A program made the translations under genes and the position numbers. DNA of 64,000 nucleotides from Luscinia megarhynchos (lineage: Eukaryota; Chordata; Aves; Passeriformes; Turdidae): assembly GCA_034336665.1 (NCBI GenBank), contig CM067568.1:40962770-41026769 (forward strand), read 5' to 3'. Numbering within the stretch: the stretch's first letter is position 1; each line of letters begins with the position of its first letter. The notes under the pieces are model-generated. The model was not told the DNA's origin. It did no database searches and saw only the letters and a list, made by a program, of their open reading frames with translations. Shown here one piece after another: positions 1 to 11,400 of the stretch.

Positions 1-3000
1 ACTATATAAAGATGGTGAGTGAAAGGGTAGATTCCTATCAAAATGGAGCAAGACAAACTGATGGATAAAGGAATAGATTCATGAAAGAGTTGGCATACAG
101 AATAGCTGTATTGCCCATGTGAGTTCTTGGCTTGGGTGAGGTAAGATGAAACACTTTTTGATTGATATTTTTGAATGCTATAGATTTGGTCTTCCTTTGG
201 AACTGCTATGTTATTCATAATAATGGAATGGTTCATTCTTGGAAAACAAATGTATCTTTCTGAAGTGGCATCACTATTGGCTTTGAAGGGCTTTTAAATC
301 CTATAAATTAGTTTAAAATAATATTAAGAGCACAGGTTTACAGTCTTGAACTGCATGAGTAATAAGTAAAATACGAAATGCTATTAACTTCACTGAGATT
401 ATATATGTGAGTATAAAAGAAGTGTTAGTCTTAAATTGTTCAACTTCAGTAGTCATAAATCCAGCAGATTTCCTTAGCAGAATACTTGGTGTCTGCTAAG
501 GCACAGATGTTACCTGTTCTGCAATTGAATGAGCTAATAAAGACCCAGAAGCATCTCATCAAAAGGATTGATCCCAGAAGTACTTAATTATTCAAATCTC
601 TCTTACCTGTAAAGTCTCCTTGATATAAGTGACTGTACTTTTGAAGCAAGAACTATTACTGCGAATTAGGATTTGCAAAATCAGGCCCAAAACCTCTTCT
701 AGTGCTACAGAAAAGTTACACTTCAGATTTCTCTGTGGTATTTTTAATTAGAATTCAGTTTTTCAAATGAAGAAGTCAACGAGAGGGCAAACAAGAGCCT
801 CAACTATTCAGAATACTTACAAAACACCTCATAATTTTTCTTTAGTATGACACTAATATAGCAGTAGGAAGAGTTCTCTGTGGAAAGAGAAAGGACTGCA
901 GAATTGAATTACACACTAATTTATTTATTTACTAATGTAAATAGTTCCTCAAAAAATTCAGTGACCAAATAAATTTTACTTAGTGGAAATAAAGGCTTCA
1001 GCTAAATTCCAATGAAAGAATGATCAGAAGACGCATATGGTGGGAGAATGAAGTGTATATTCTCTCTTCTCATTCCATATTCATTTCCCTGGTGTCTTTA
1101 CCATGCGCGTGTACACCATCTGAGAGCAAAGAATGAGGAATTTCAGGTGGTAGGTGAATGCAACAAGTGATTGTTCTTTTAGCAAACACATTTTTAGTGT
1201 GGTTTCCAGCATTAACCATATGGTGCAGTGCATGAATCCTGGTCTGGAAAACCATTTGACAGTGAAGACTCCAAAATACAAATCAAAGTTCCTTTTCACC
1301 TCCTTGATATACATTTCTTTCAAAATTAGAAGATGCAGATGAAGGCCCAGAGTTGGAGACGTGGTCTCATTTTTCCAGGCTTAATATACTAACTCTTCAT
1401 TCTTGCCAATAACGCAAGAGATATGACAGACCTGTAAAGCTATGCTATGAGCTTGGGTTAGAATAGCTGACATCCTGAACTGAGTCATAATCCTCCAGTA
1501 CAAGTGAGAGAACCTCTCTCCTATCCTTTGGGTAGCTCTCCTACCTGGAGCAGCAAATTTTTTTTTCTTTCTCACCACCTTCCACCTCCTTTCCTTTGGC
1601 AAAAGATGAAAAAAATGCTAAGTTAATTCAAGGGAAGAAAGGAATGGAAATTAAAATGGAAATCTGGACAGTTATCTTCCATCTGTTTTCAGGGATCACA
1701 TCTCAAGACTAGTGAAATAAGTCCCTCTACACATAAGTCCCTTCTTTACTCCTCTTACCATGAGTGAGGTGGGAAGAAGGGAGCAGGAGGAAGTGGCATG
1801 TCTGAGTTTTAGGGGCAGGGACAATACAGACAGAGCTATAGTGCTAGAGGAAGGGAACATATTCAGAGAAGGGAAAATGGTGTAGTAAACTTCTTACAGC
1901 ATATCCCTTAAAAAATACAAAGCACAACAGGACAGAAAAGAAAAGCAGGCTCTGAGGACATGGTATGGGACAGGAGTTTTACCTTCTACAGTGTACAGTG
2001 CCATTTCCTCTAATTCAGACAGGAGCTGGGCTGAGAGGGATGAATATCTTAACAAATACTGTTACTGGGCCCTATTTTTGTCATAGATGAGAGTAAAGGC
2101 TCTATTTACATTCTGAGGATGTGTGGCTTCAGTGCATGTTTATTGATGTTTTAATATACATATGTTGCCTCTGGCAAGTTTAAAACCTCCCGAGATGCAG
2201 AATATGGCATCAGGCGTTTCAACACTTTCCAGGGGAAGGATACCCCCCATTTTTATTTCTCATTTCTTCATCACTGCAGTTACTCCACCCTGATCAAATC
2301 CTAATTTTCCATTTACAAATCTGAGAGTGAGGAGCACAAGGGATGTGCAGCCCACTTCCACATGTCTGTGTGTTACACCTCTCCATTTACTGTTGCTAGT
2401 TAGCTAGGGCCCTCTTTGGGGACAGGAACTTCTTTCAGATACATTTCTTCTCTTGTCCCCATTCTCTTCCCCATGGTCCATCCTGTCACCATAAGATGAT
2501 GCTACACCGCATCACCACTTGACTTCGAGACCTGCCACGACGACCAAAATTGGTGAGCTCCGCCATGTATTTTGATCTACTCTAACCACTGGCTGTGAAG
2601 GAATGAGCAGTGGATCACAGGCTGTGCTTTCCTACATGGTGGCACTCTGCACCTCTCATCAGGCTGGACTAGACAGGAAGTGGCGAGTGAGAACTGGGGA
2701 GTGGGAATGGGATTGGAAAGCTTATTTCAAACTTCATAAAAATGGAAAAGCACAAGATATTTAAATGATTATTGTCTTGATGCTGCATTGATAACCCGTC
2801 TGAGCAATGTCCTGTCTGGTTGTCTGCTAATTCAGCAGATTTCAGGTGGCATGCCCCTAATCCTTTGAGGAATAGTGAAATTAAAAGACACTGCCTTTGC
2901 ACTTTATGAAGCAATTTATTTCTTAACATGGTCAACCTAGTGCAGCCTGGGACATAAACAGTATTTATAGAGAAGTCCAGGCTGAATGTGATGTAAGTGT

Positions 3001-3846
3001 CCTGCAAAACTACGTGACAATTGTTACTAGATTTATTTTTAATAATTATATTTTTTATTACATATGATATTGGACCTCTTCTAACACTCAAGATGTGACC
3101 TTGACTAAACCACATAACCTGCCTACATTTGAATTTCACTTTCTGTAAGAGTGGAGTAAGGCATTCTGGGGCTTAACCATCTGAAGCACTGTTATCCTCA
3201 CTATTTCAAAAGTTTTGCTCTTTTAGAGACATCAGAAATGTTTGTGTTTGTTCTTTCTTGGGTTTAGATTTGCAAGCCTTCACAACACAAAGTTTACAGG
3301 TGAAAGATAATGACTGATCCTGTCATAACACTCCTACTCAATTCTTATATCACTTCATTTTTACTTGGTGTTTTACTGTTTTTGAGCCAACCCTTGAAAC
3401 CTTTGCATTATTAGAAGTGGCTTTATGAGTCAATCCAATGTTTTAACCAGTCCAAAAGGAGGTTTATTTATGGGCTAAAGCTTGACAGATACTGCAGTGT
3501 GAATTGACAGTAGAAAAAATAGCCACATGTTGAAGTACTATTTGTAGTTTAAAATTCATCCAATCCTAAAAAAATGGGTTCAAATTTCTGAAGTTCCTCT
3601 AGAGCTTTGATGTGTGAGTGGATGCTGAGGTGTAAGGTTCAGTTTTAGGTATTCATACTTTCAGGCTAATCATCCTTCTTAATGACTTTTAGACACCACA
3701 TTTCCATACTGTTTCTCTACAGTCATCATAAACACTCCCAAGAATGAATCTGCTTCTCCTTTGTCCGTCACTTCGGGCCGGGGCTCAATGTAGTATGCAA
3801 ACTGGGGGAAATGTCTGTCAATAATGTTATTCACCCCCTTCACTAG
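1..3846 (+). other. NRXN3: NRXN3 intron upstream of the exon (3' end only)
   Basis: This is intronic sequence with no recognised exon, RNA gene or clear repeat. It is AT-rich with scattered short homopolymers. Open frames here, the longest being a 156-codon minus-strand frame at 2669-3139, have no recognisable domains, and their amino-acid use looks random. The last 100 bases before the exon contain a small GC-rich patch near 3772-3785. The splice-site-4 cassette exon is not present, and no promoter could be identified. Confidence 0.75.
3826..3846 (+). promoter_or_regulatory. NRXN3: Splice acceptor of the NRXN3 exon
   Basis: A short pyrimidine-rich stretch (ttattcacccccttcactag) ends in AG at 3845-3846, directly before the first exon base. 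This boundary gives the correct reading phase into the conserved RQLTIFN sequence. In neurexins the preceding junction is splice site 4, where a cassette of about 30 residues is included or skipped. That cassette exon was looked for in 1-3846 and not found, so it lies upstream of the window. The pyrimidine tract is interrupted by purines, so the site looks moderate rather than strong. Confidence 0.88.
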
Positions 3847-4154
3847 GACGGCAGTTAACGATCTTCAACACCCAGGCGCAAATAGCCATAGGAGGGAAGG
3901 ACAGAGGGCGTCTCTTCCAAGGCCAGCTCTCCGGTCTCTATTACAATGGCCTGAAGGTGCTGAACATGGCGGCAGAGAACAACCCCAACATTAAAATCAA
4001 TGGGAGTGTCCGACTCGTTGGGGAGGTCCCTTCCATCTTGGGAACGACACCCACAACATCGGTGCCACCGGAAATGTCGACTACGGTCATGGAAACCACC
4101 ACCACGATGGCGACCACTACCACCCGAAAAAATCGCTCACCGCCCAGCATCCAG
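3847..4154 (+). CDS. NRXN3: Neurexin-3 internal exon: end of LNS6 domain plus Ser/Thr-rich stalk
   Basis: Neurexins are presynaptic single-pass adhesion receptors that bind neuroligins, LRRTMs and cerebellins through LNS6. The exon starts in codon phase 1: its first two bases, GA, complete a glycine codon from the previous exon. It then reads 102 codons without a stop and ends on a whole codon. Codons 1-61 are the last strands of LNS6, including [29 protein letters not shown] and VRLVGEVP. By family knowledge (rat neurexin-1 beta) the Ile and Asn of TIFN help hold the domain's calcium; here they are codons 5 and 7 (3861-3869). Codons 62-102 are a Thr/Ser-rich stalk, probably O-glycosylated, with [13 protein letters not shown]-glycosylation sequons are seen at codon 51 (NGS) and codon 95 (NRS, followed by Pro). 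[10 protein letters not shown] and TTTTRKNRS point to NRXN3 rather than NRXN1. The exon is richer in CpG than its surroundings, as expected for coding DNA. Transmembrane segment and cytoplasmic tail lie on later exons not seen here. Gene identity rests on remembered family sequences, not a search. Confidence 0.95.
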
Positions 4155-4160
4155 GTGAGT
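4152..4160 (+). promoter_or_regulatory. NRXN3: Splice donor of the NRXN3 exon (splice site 5 boundary)
   Basis: The sequence CAG|gtgagt is a near-consensus U1 donor, with the intron starting at 4155. The protein boundary after SIQ is the place where family members begin splice site 5, which in NRXN3 is known for many variants, including soluble and membrane-anchored forms. A second possible donor, CAT|gtaaga, lies 180 bp downstream at 4335. Its use would keep an in-frame stop at 4242-4244 inside the exon. That use is inference. Confidence 0.9.
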
Positions 4161-4984
4161 CTATTGGTCTGCTCCATTTCCTTCACTTCTGAACTTGTCT
4201 TGCAGCTCATTTGTGAGTTCGTAGGAGCTATGTTCTCTGAATAATGCTCCACGTAACTCTTTATTCTAAAAATGTTGTCCCTCCTGTGTTGGACACAGGA
4301 CAAACAGCTGGCTGAATTGCTGTGGCACATACATGTAAGAATAGGAATGGGTTTTGCTCTTGATCTAGTACAACCTGATTTGTGTGAGATTGTCAAACTG
4401 TGAATAAGAACAAGGTTTTAACTATGTTTTAAAAGTTCCATATGTGGGAAAATGTATTCCAAAGAGAGTTACACAGCTTAATGGAGGCTGGGTGTATGGT
4501 TATTTATTATTATGACAGGATGAACTGCTGCAATAGTGAAGTTCATAATGAGGAGAAAAGCAATGAAGCATTGCTTCCAGTTGGAGTCATTTTTTATTTC
4601 CCTTTTATAGCCTTCCTGCAGAGAATTTTGAAGGAATGCTATCAAGATCAGTTTCTTGCAAAATGTAGAGGTTCCAACATAGGGCAGTTCAAATCTATTC
4701 GGTAAACCTCATTCCTAAATAAAAAATGGATTTCAGGTTATCTGACTTAATTGCGCCAAAGTAGTTATTTCAACCCTTAAAATGCAATGGTTTTGGAATT
4801 AGTTTTGTGGCAGCCAGAATATGGTACTGGTTAGAAATAAACACTTTCAATTGGCTCTCCTTGTCTGTGCAAAGAAAAGAATCGTGTGAATAACCAATCT
4901 GAGCTGTGGAGTATTTATTTCAGCAGTATACTATCATGTTATTGTGTTATCAACTGGAATGAAATACTTGTTTTGAGATCATTA
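4155..4984 (+). other. NRXN3: Start of the downstream NRXN3 intron, with read-through tail and AATAAA
   Basis: If the donor at 4155 is not used, the exon frame continues for 29 codons (rich in Leu, Val, Ile, Phe and Cys) and stops at TAA 4242-4244. An alternative donor candidate starts at 4335. A canonical AATAAA hexamer is at 4718-4723. Together these could allow an intron-retained or intronically polyadenylated transcript with a different C-terminus, but no transcript evidence is available. No repeat is recognised until the CR1 fragment that follows. Confidence 0.5.
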
Positions 4985-5434
4985 GAGAGATGGAGCTACT
5001 GGAGAGACTATCAAAGGGCCTCTAAAATGGATAAGGGACTGGAGCATTTCTTGTATGAGAAAAGGCTGAGAGCTGTGACTGTTGATTCTCGAAAAGAGAA
5101 GGCTATGGGGGGATCTTAACTGCGTCTACAAATACCTGAAGGAAGACTGTAAAGATGACAGTGGTGCCCAGTGGCAGGACCAAAGACAATGGGCACAAAC
5201 TGAAACACAGGACTTTCCCTCTAATCATCAGGAAACATTTGTAGCAAGAGAGTGACCGAGCATGGGTGTAGGTTGCCCAAAAAGGCTGTGGAGTGTCCAT
5301 GCTGTTTAATATTCAAAAGCCATCTGCACATAGTCCTGGAAAGCTAAATCTGCATGGTCCTACTTGACCAGAGGTTTGGACTAGATGACCTCTAGACGTC
5401 CCTTCCAACCACAGATATTCTGTGATTCTGTGAG
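4985..5434 (+). mobile_element. CR1 LINE, truncated 3' end
   Basis: This is a 5'-truncated, decayed CR1 retrotransposon copy. It keeps the order typical of the CR1 3' end: a segment like the end of ORF2 (ctggagcatttcttgtatgag, then aatacctgaaggaagactgt), the conserved gggcacaaactgaaacacagg stretch, then ggtttggactagatgacctc, cccttccaacc and the terminal gattctgtga repeats. The reading frame is broken throughout, so it makes no protein. It lies in the sense direction of NRXN3, about 0.8 kb after the exon. The 5' boundary is approximate. Confidence 0.88.
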
Positions 5435-8400
5435 GTACCTCTGTAGTGAATTTACAACTATTAAAGTAATTAATTCCAAGCTGAGGTTTAACAGTGTCTG
5501 CTTTGGTACTCTGTAAATCCAGATGGCAATGGGACTGGGATTAATTGAATTATTAGCCTCAAACACCCAGCAGGTGATTTTATAAAGTCTCAGCCAAATG
5601 AGGGGAAATTACCCCAGGTTTGATCCCTGTCATAAACTTGGTGAGAATTACAGTTCCTTCTCCTCAGTGACTAGTTCTAATTTTAGAGAAAATATTTGTA
5701 CAGTTGCATCTCCAGAACTATAAAGTCTGTGGTTCTTATCCTGCCATATATAAATTTTAAAGACAGCAAAACTGTCTTTAGCTACACCAGTGGACAGAAA
5801 GTAGCACTGGACCTTTATGAGCTGGGTCAGGCTGGAAATGATGCTGGCTTGCCTGAAAAGGAACTCTTTCTGAAAGCTTCCTGCCTAGCCTACGTGGCAG
5901 TTCACTCAGCCTACAGAGACCACTGTGTGCTGAAAGAGCATCAAGAAGATTTAATAAAGTGTCAAAGTGCTTCTAAAAACATGGTTAGAGCAGCGATTTC
6001 CTGGATACACATGCACCACAACAAATGGCCTCATCTCAGCTGATATTAAAGCAATAACTCTTTGACACTTCATGCTACCCGCTGAAAGAAAAATAAAGGT
6101 CAATATGTACCTCCATTACAACTTTCTGCATTTCAATATTGGGCCATTTTATTGCTGTCGCAGCACAGATAACTTGGCTTTCTTCCTTATTTTAGGTAGA
6201 ATTTGATTCTGTCTGCTTAAGTTGCAGTATCTGTGTGGGGAAAGTGAGAAGAAATTGTCTTTTCCTGTTTGGGCAGTATCTCCAGCCATGGTTTTTCAGG
6301 TGCCTAATGGTTATTTTATCTTGCTTGTGTTCAACAACACCATCGTCAAGCCTGCTTACAATTTTAGATCTAAGTGGTGGAAAAATCTAATAGAACAAGT
6401 TTAGTCTTTGGGAAACAAAATATGGATACCTAAGGCTATGGAAGGTACAAATACAGTTAGTTATTACCTTGTTTCAGCTTTTGCTTCTCTTTTCTGTTCA
6501 GGAATAAGAAGAATTATATTTTTCTTCACTTTCAAGGCTGTTTAAAGTTTTGCATCTCCTGATTCTGATCAGCTTGATTCAAGCACTTTTTGCTCATTTC
6601 TTAGATTTGATCCTAGGAATCTTTCTGCTTCCTGATACCATACAAAAGACAACAGCAGGTCATTTTTCCAATCCCATTGAAACTCTTGTCATCATGATGC
6701 ATGCCAAAAAGTTGTCCAAAAAGTTAGGCTGATGATGGTCTAAGACAACTCTTCATCAAGTCAATCAATGTTGTCACTTTTTTTGTTTTATTATCCATGT
6801 TTCTGTATCCATGTGTGATATCCTGTTTTATGCTAAGATTACAGACTCCTTGGGTTCAAAATGTACTTTTTTTTCTGCATATGCACATTACTTGGCACAG
6901 AAGGGTTCTAGCCAATTGTAGAAATACCAAGCATGATACAAATAGAAGTGAAGCATCTAAAGCAAAATAGCACAAATCATGATAAACAATTACTGTTCTT
7001 ACTCTGTTAGGAATATCTGTGCTACTCATTCTCCTATGTAAGTAACTTAAACTACTCCTTTTTAAAATGCATATAAGTCTTGTGCAGAATATCAAGTCTG
7101 TAATTACATAGTGTTACAAAATCCAGAGGAATTTCAGAGTTACTTAGATTTACACATCACTTGTTAAGAAACTACAGAAGAGCTTGATAAGTGCAAAGAT
7201 ATCTTCTGTTGTAACACACACCAAGACACCTCCTACAGTTAGGTAGTCTGAGAACTGACAGAAGTATTTTAGAGCACAGTTAGAATAAATCAGCTGGGAA
7301 AATGAAGAGGTTTAGAAATACACAGTACATGTTCAGACCAGTGATATGCTTCAGCTTTTGAAGATCCCAGACATGGTTTATAGTTTTGGACAAACAACTA
7401 AGATAAAGGGAGTTGAGAGAAAAATATTGCTGGAAATACCCAGTGGCACTGAAATTAGCATTTAAAATGTCTATAAATTTATACTAAATTTCTGCAAGGC
7501 AGTAGAACTCAAGTCAGTGGAGGACAGCTAGGATTTGAGTGAGAAACAGTTGAGATATATGGCAGTATGCTATACTGCTGGGAATGTTCCTGTGATTCAG
7601 AGAAGGAAGTAATGAGAGCTGACCTTTTTTTCCTAACTGAAAATAAGGGAGAAAAAGAAATTTTGATTTTTGTTTGTTTCAGTGAGTTGCAAATGGTGCT
7701 TGTGCTCCACTGCCCCAAGAAGAAGCACTGATTTAACTTTCTTACATATGGTTTTGTCCTGGATTTAAGTACAGTCTGTTCAGAAGTGGCATGTGCTGTA
7801 CTAATTTCTTGCTGCCTCTCAGGGCCCTGATACATCAGACTCTCCTGTGATAATAACATCCTCTCTAAAACTTCTGCTTTGCCCCGTTAGCTGCAAAGGC
7901 CTTAAAGACAAGCTGCTGTCTTTTGTGTATGGTACAATAAGGTGCATGCAGATTGCTTCTGGATGAGAGTCGCTGTGCTGAGCCTCACTGCATTCTTGCA
8001 AGGCTGTTGTGCTTCTTCAGGGTTACTTCATTACTTAGAGGTCCTGGAATCCCACACATCCCTATTTGTTGATTTAAAGAGCAATTTCTGTTATTAATGA
8101 AGTACTTCAGGGATTTTTGGATTGGGAGACCTCTGTGAAAATAGACTAAACTGACACTCATTCTCTTGTCTTCTGCTTCCATGGCAGCTGCTTGTATGGC
8201 CAGAATTCTCTTTTATGAGTCGCTGTTCAAAGCTTTTTTGGGAGACTCTCCATGTGTTTTTATGTGGCACATTCTATCATCGTTCACAGCTGGGTCATTC
8301 AGTTTTCAAACAATTTGTGCAAAGTTAATTGCTAGAGCCAGTCTAGAGGTCATTCATCGTGATATACATCTTCCATTCGAAACACACTCAGTTCATCAAA

Positions 8401-11400
8401 TCCAAGTGGAGAAGCAGGTAAACTTCTGGAGGCCCTAGGGCAGGTCCCTAATATGTCTGGCCTATGGCATGGATGGCTGAGGACCCAAGATCAAAACAGT
8501 TTTCTTTGAAAAAGAGATCAGAATCCTTCTGGGAGGACAGATGGACTTGTGCTCTCCATGAGGAACCAGAAACTGTGAGCTCTGTTACATATCCAGGGCA
8601 TGCCTCAACTTCTTGAGATGTGGAAAATGACACTTGCCTAACTGTTCAAACTGTAGCTTGTAGGTGACAAGAATAAATTACTTGTGGATGTTTTCAGCTA
8701 TGATCTTAGAGACATAGAATGACTGTTTATGATTTATTATATGCAGACTGTTCTCTCTAGAGAGTAGAAGAGGTGATCTGCCCATTATCTATATGGAGAG
8801 TCCAGCCCATTGGCATGGCTTAGAATAAGGTTCTCAGCCTTTTTTTTTAACTGTTAGTCTTTTCAGCCTTCTAACTCTGTTTTCTGTTGAGGGTCCAATA
8901 ATCTTGATTAATGTCTTTCCATAACGTGCAGCTCCAGGCTAAATCCTTCCTTACAGTGTATATCACAAAGGAAAATGGCACAGAAGATTTGTCAGTCTAA
9001 TTAGACTTTCACTGTCAGCAAGACAAATAAAATTATCTCACCCTTGGTCTTGCCTAGGTACTTTCTTTTACACTCATAGATAATAATTTGGTAGGGAAAG
9101 AAATTGGCCTTTAATTTGGTTTTTGCTTTTTATAAGTCACTAGTGACATTTTCATCCCAAGACTGCAAAGATCTAATGAAAAAAGAGCTTTTGATGAGTC
9201 TCTGCTTTAAAAACTGACTTCTTTGGCTCATTGGCACAGCTGAGAATTACAAAATCTGGCTCTTATCCCTTCGTATCCGCTTCTTCCTCCATTATTTTTT
9301 CTTAAAGAGGCCAAAGCTCCAAAATTTACCATGCTTCAGAGGGGAATCCCCTCTCCTACACCACACTCCTGCACTGCTGCAGTGACATTCACAAAATGGC
9401 ATTTACTTATTCACAGTCACATCTCTTCTGTAGTGATTAAATGGTAACGTGCTTTGAGCAGAGAAAGAAAGCAGATTTTGGAAGCAAGAATCCAAATGTT
9501 GAACATTGTCATGCAGACTTGTTCAGGTAGGTTACAATTACTAATTCAGTAATACCAAGTGACCTCTAAATACTTTACAAATATGTAATATAGACATATC
9601 TATAGTGCACACTGAAATACAGAATTGTTGGTGTGTACTGTAGTAGCTACCTAACTAGAAACATGTAAATGATATGATAAAGTTCTGTATGGGAAAGACA
9701 CAAAAATATTCTCCAAGTGACTATTAGATGTGCAAGTGGTATGGTGTGTTTAAATTATATTTCTTGATGTCATATTCAGGATACTCAGATTACCTATGAA
9801 ATTCATATAATATAAAGGAGAATCTTACATTTTCACCGTTTCATCCACTCTCAGAAGACAGTTGTGCTGCACTTCTGAATGTGCCATAGGGAACCTGTTT
9901 TCTAGAATTGTCATAAGTGAGCTACAAGTACAGCGCCCATTCAAAAGAAGAATGTGATTTTGCTGTAATATTATTTTTCCAGCCTATGTTCCCCAATGCT
10001 GACAAGTACTGATGATGAAAGTAAACTCAGCCTTGTATTTCTGCTGAGCACAATTACAGTAATAAAGAACATTGTGCTTGTAAAACAGTTCATGCATATG
10101 CTGGGTATATGCTGTCATTTGTCGACATTACCAGCAGTGATATTGGAACATTTAACTTAGTAGCCATTATTGGTTCCAAATAGAGATGTCTGTCTCATGA
10201 TTCCAGGGGAGGGGTTTGACTGAATGTGTGTGGCAAAATTGAGAGCCAAAAGTTGTCATACAGCATGACTTCTCAAAACAGAGCTTCCACTCATTCTTTG
10301 AATTAGCTGTTTTTATATAGTAGCATTAACAAGTAGTCACTTCAGCCACTCTTATGTGTGTTTTGTTAGGATCCCCACTGCCTTTTTATTTTTTCAGTCT
10401 AATGGTTTACAGAAGGTCCGAGTTGGCTCATTCATTTCTGAAAGCATTGAGATTACATTCCCTTAACTTACAGGTCTGAGCAATCATTTGCATATTGCAG
10501 CAATATCTCAGCTGGTGTTTTTAACACATGTGCCCAGTTCTGTTCACCTGTCAAATTTGGAAATGAAGATTTTGCCCAGCATCAAAGAGCAAGAGCAGTG
10601 TAAAAGGGGGCAGGTCTAGCATTTTTCTAGAATTTCTGAATCTTTTTAGATTTTTCTCTGATACTTTGTTTTGTCTTGATCAAGAACTATTGAAATTTTT
10701 ACTTTCCTTTGGGTGAACAAGCAGCACACCCTTTTCTTGAATAAAAGAATAGGAAGCTGAAATAACAGCTATAGTAAGCTGATACCTGCCTTCTTCAGGT
10801 AGGCAGGCATACATTTCTCAGAAAGTTACATCAATATCATCAGTATGCAATTTTTTTTCAGAGCACAGTATCCGTACGTTTAGACATGTCATTTACCCTG
10901 TCAAAAAGGATTCTTGAAAGTCACGTGAAAGATTATCTGATTAATGCAGTGCTCAGGAACTAAAGCTATTCTAGTTGACCATACATTTGATCCCAAGCCA
11001 AATGAAAGAATAGGACAAGTGTGTTGTTCTAGAATCATTGTGCAGCAACAGGATATGATGAAGAGATCCAATATTGCAAAAGCAACTACTTGGAAATAAA
11101 TGGAGTAGAATCAATGGTTATGGCTCAAATATAGTTGGAGGATTGGCTCATGTTTTGTTGTAGCATATCTGTTCCTCTTGCTATTTATATACTTCAGGGA
11201 AATGCCTAGAAGCTGCAGACATTGCCAGAATGCTTCCTGAACATATAGTTCAATTTTATTTGTTTGGTTTGGGTTTTTGGTTTTTTTTTTACAGGACTGG
11301 CAGAGAGGTGGGAATATACCTCTTACCTTCTGTAGGTCATTTATTTCAGTGAATGCACAGAAATGGGAAACACATCTGTGCTGTTGTGACAGACCTGCTT

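Noticed and set aside
2669..3139. 156-codon minus-strand open frame, the longest in the window
   Set aside because: Low-complexity, hydrophobic and Ser/Asn-rich wording with no family resemblance; no promoter or splice context.
3941..4396. 151-codon minus-strand open frame covering the neurexin exon
   Set aside because: It is the antisense shadow of the NRXN3 exon; its Val-rich run is the complement of the Thr-rich stalk.
5696..6043. 115-codon open frame on the + strand with a plausible amino-acid mix
   Set aside because: No recognised domain, no convincing acceptor/donor pair around it, and it lies just after a CR1 fragment in intron. Treated as chance.
9983..10020. Possible small cassette exon (ccag acceptor, AAA|gtaaac donor) that could be a splice-site-5 exon
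   Set aside because: It would add nine residues then stop, but the pyrimidine tract is weak, the donor is poor and the sequence matches no remembered NRXN3 exon.
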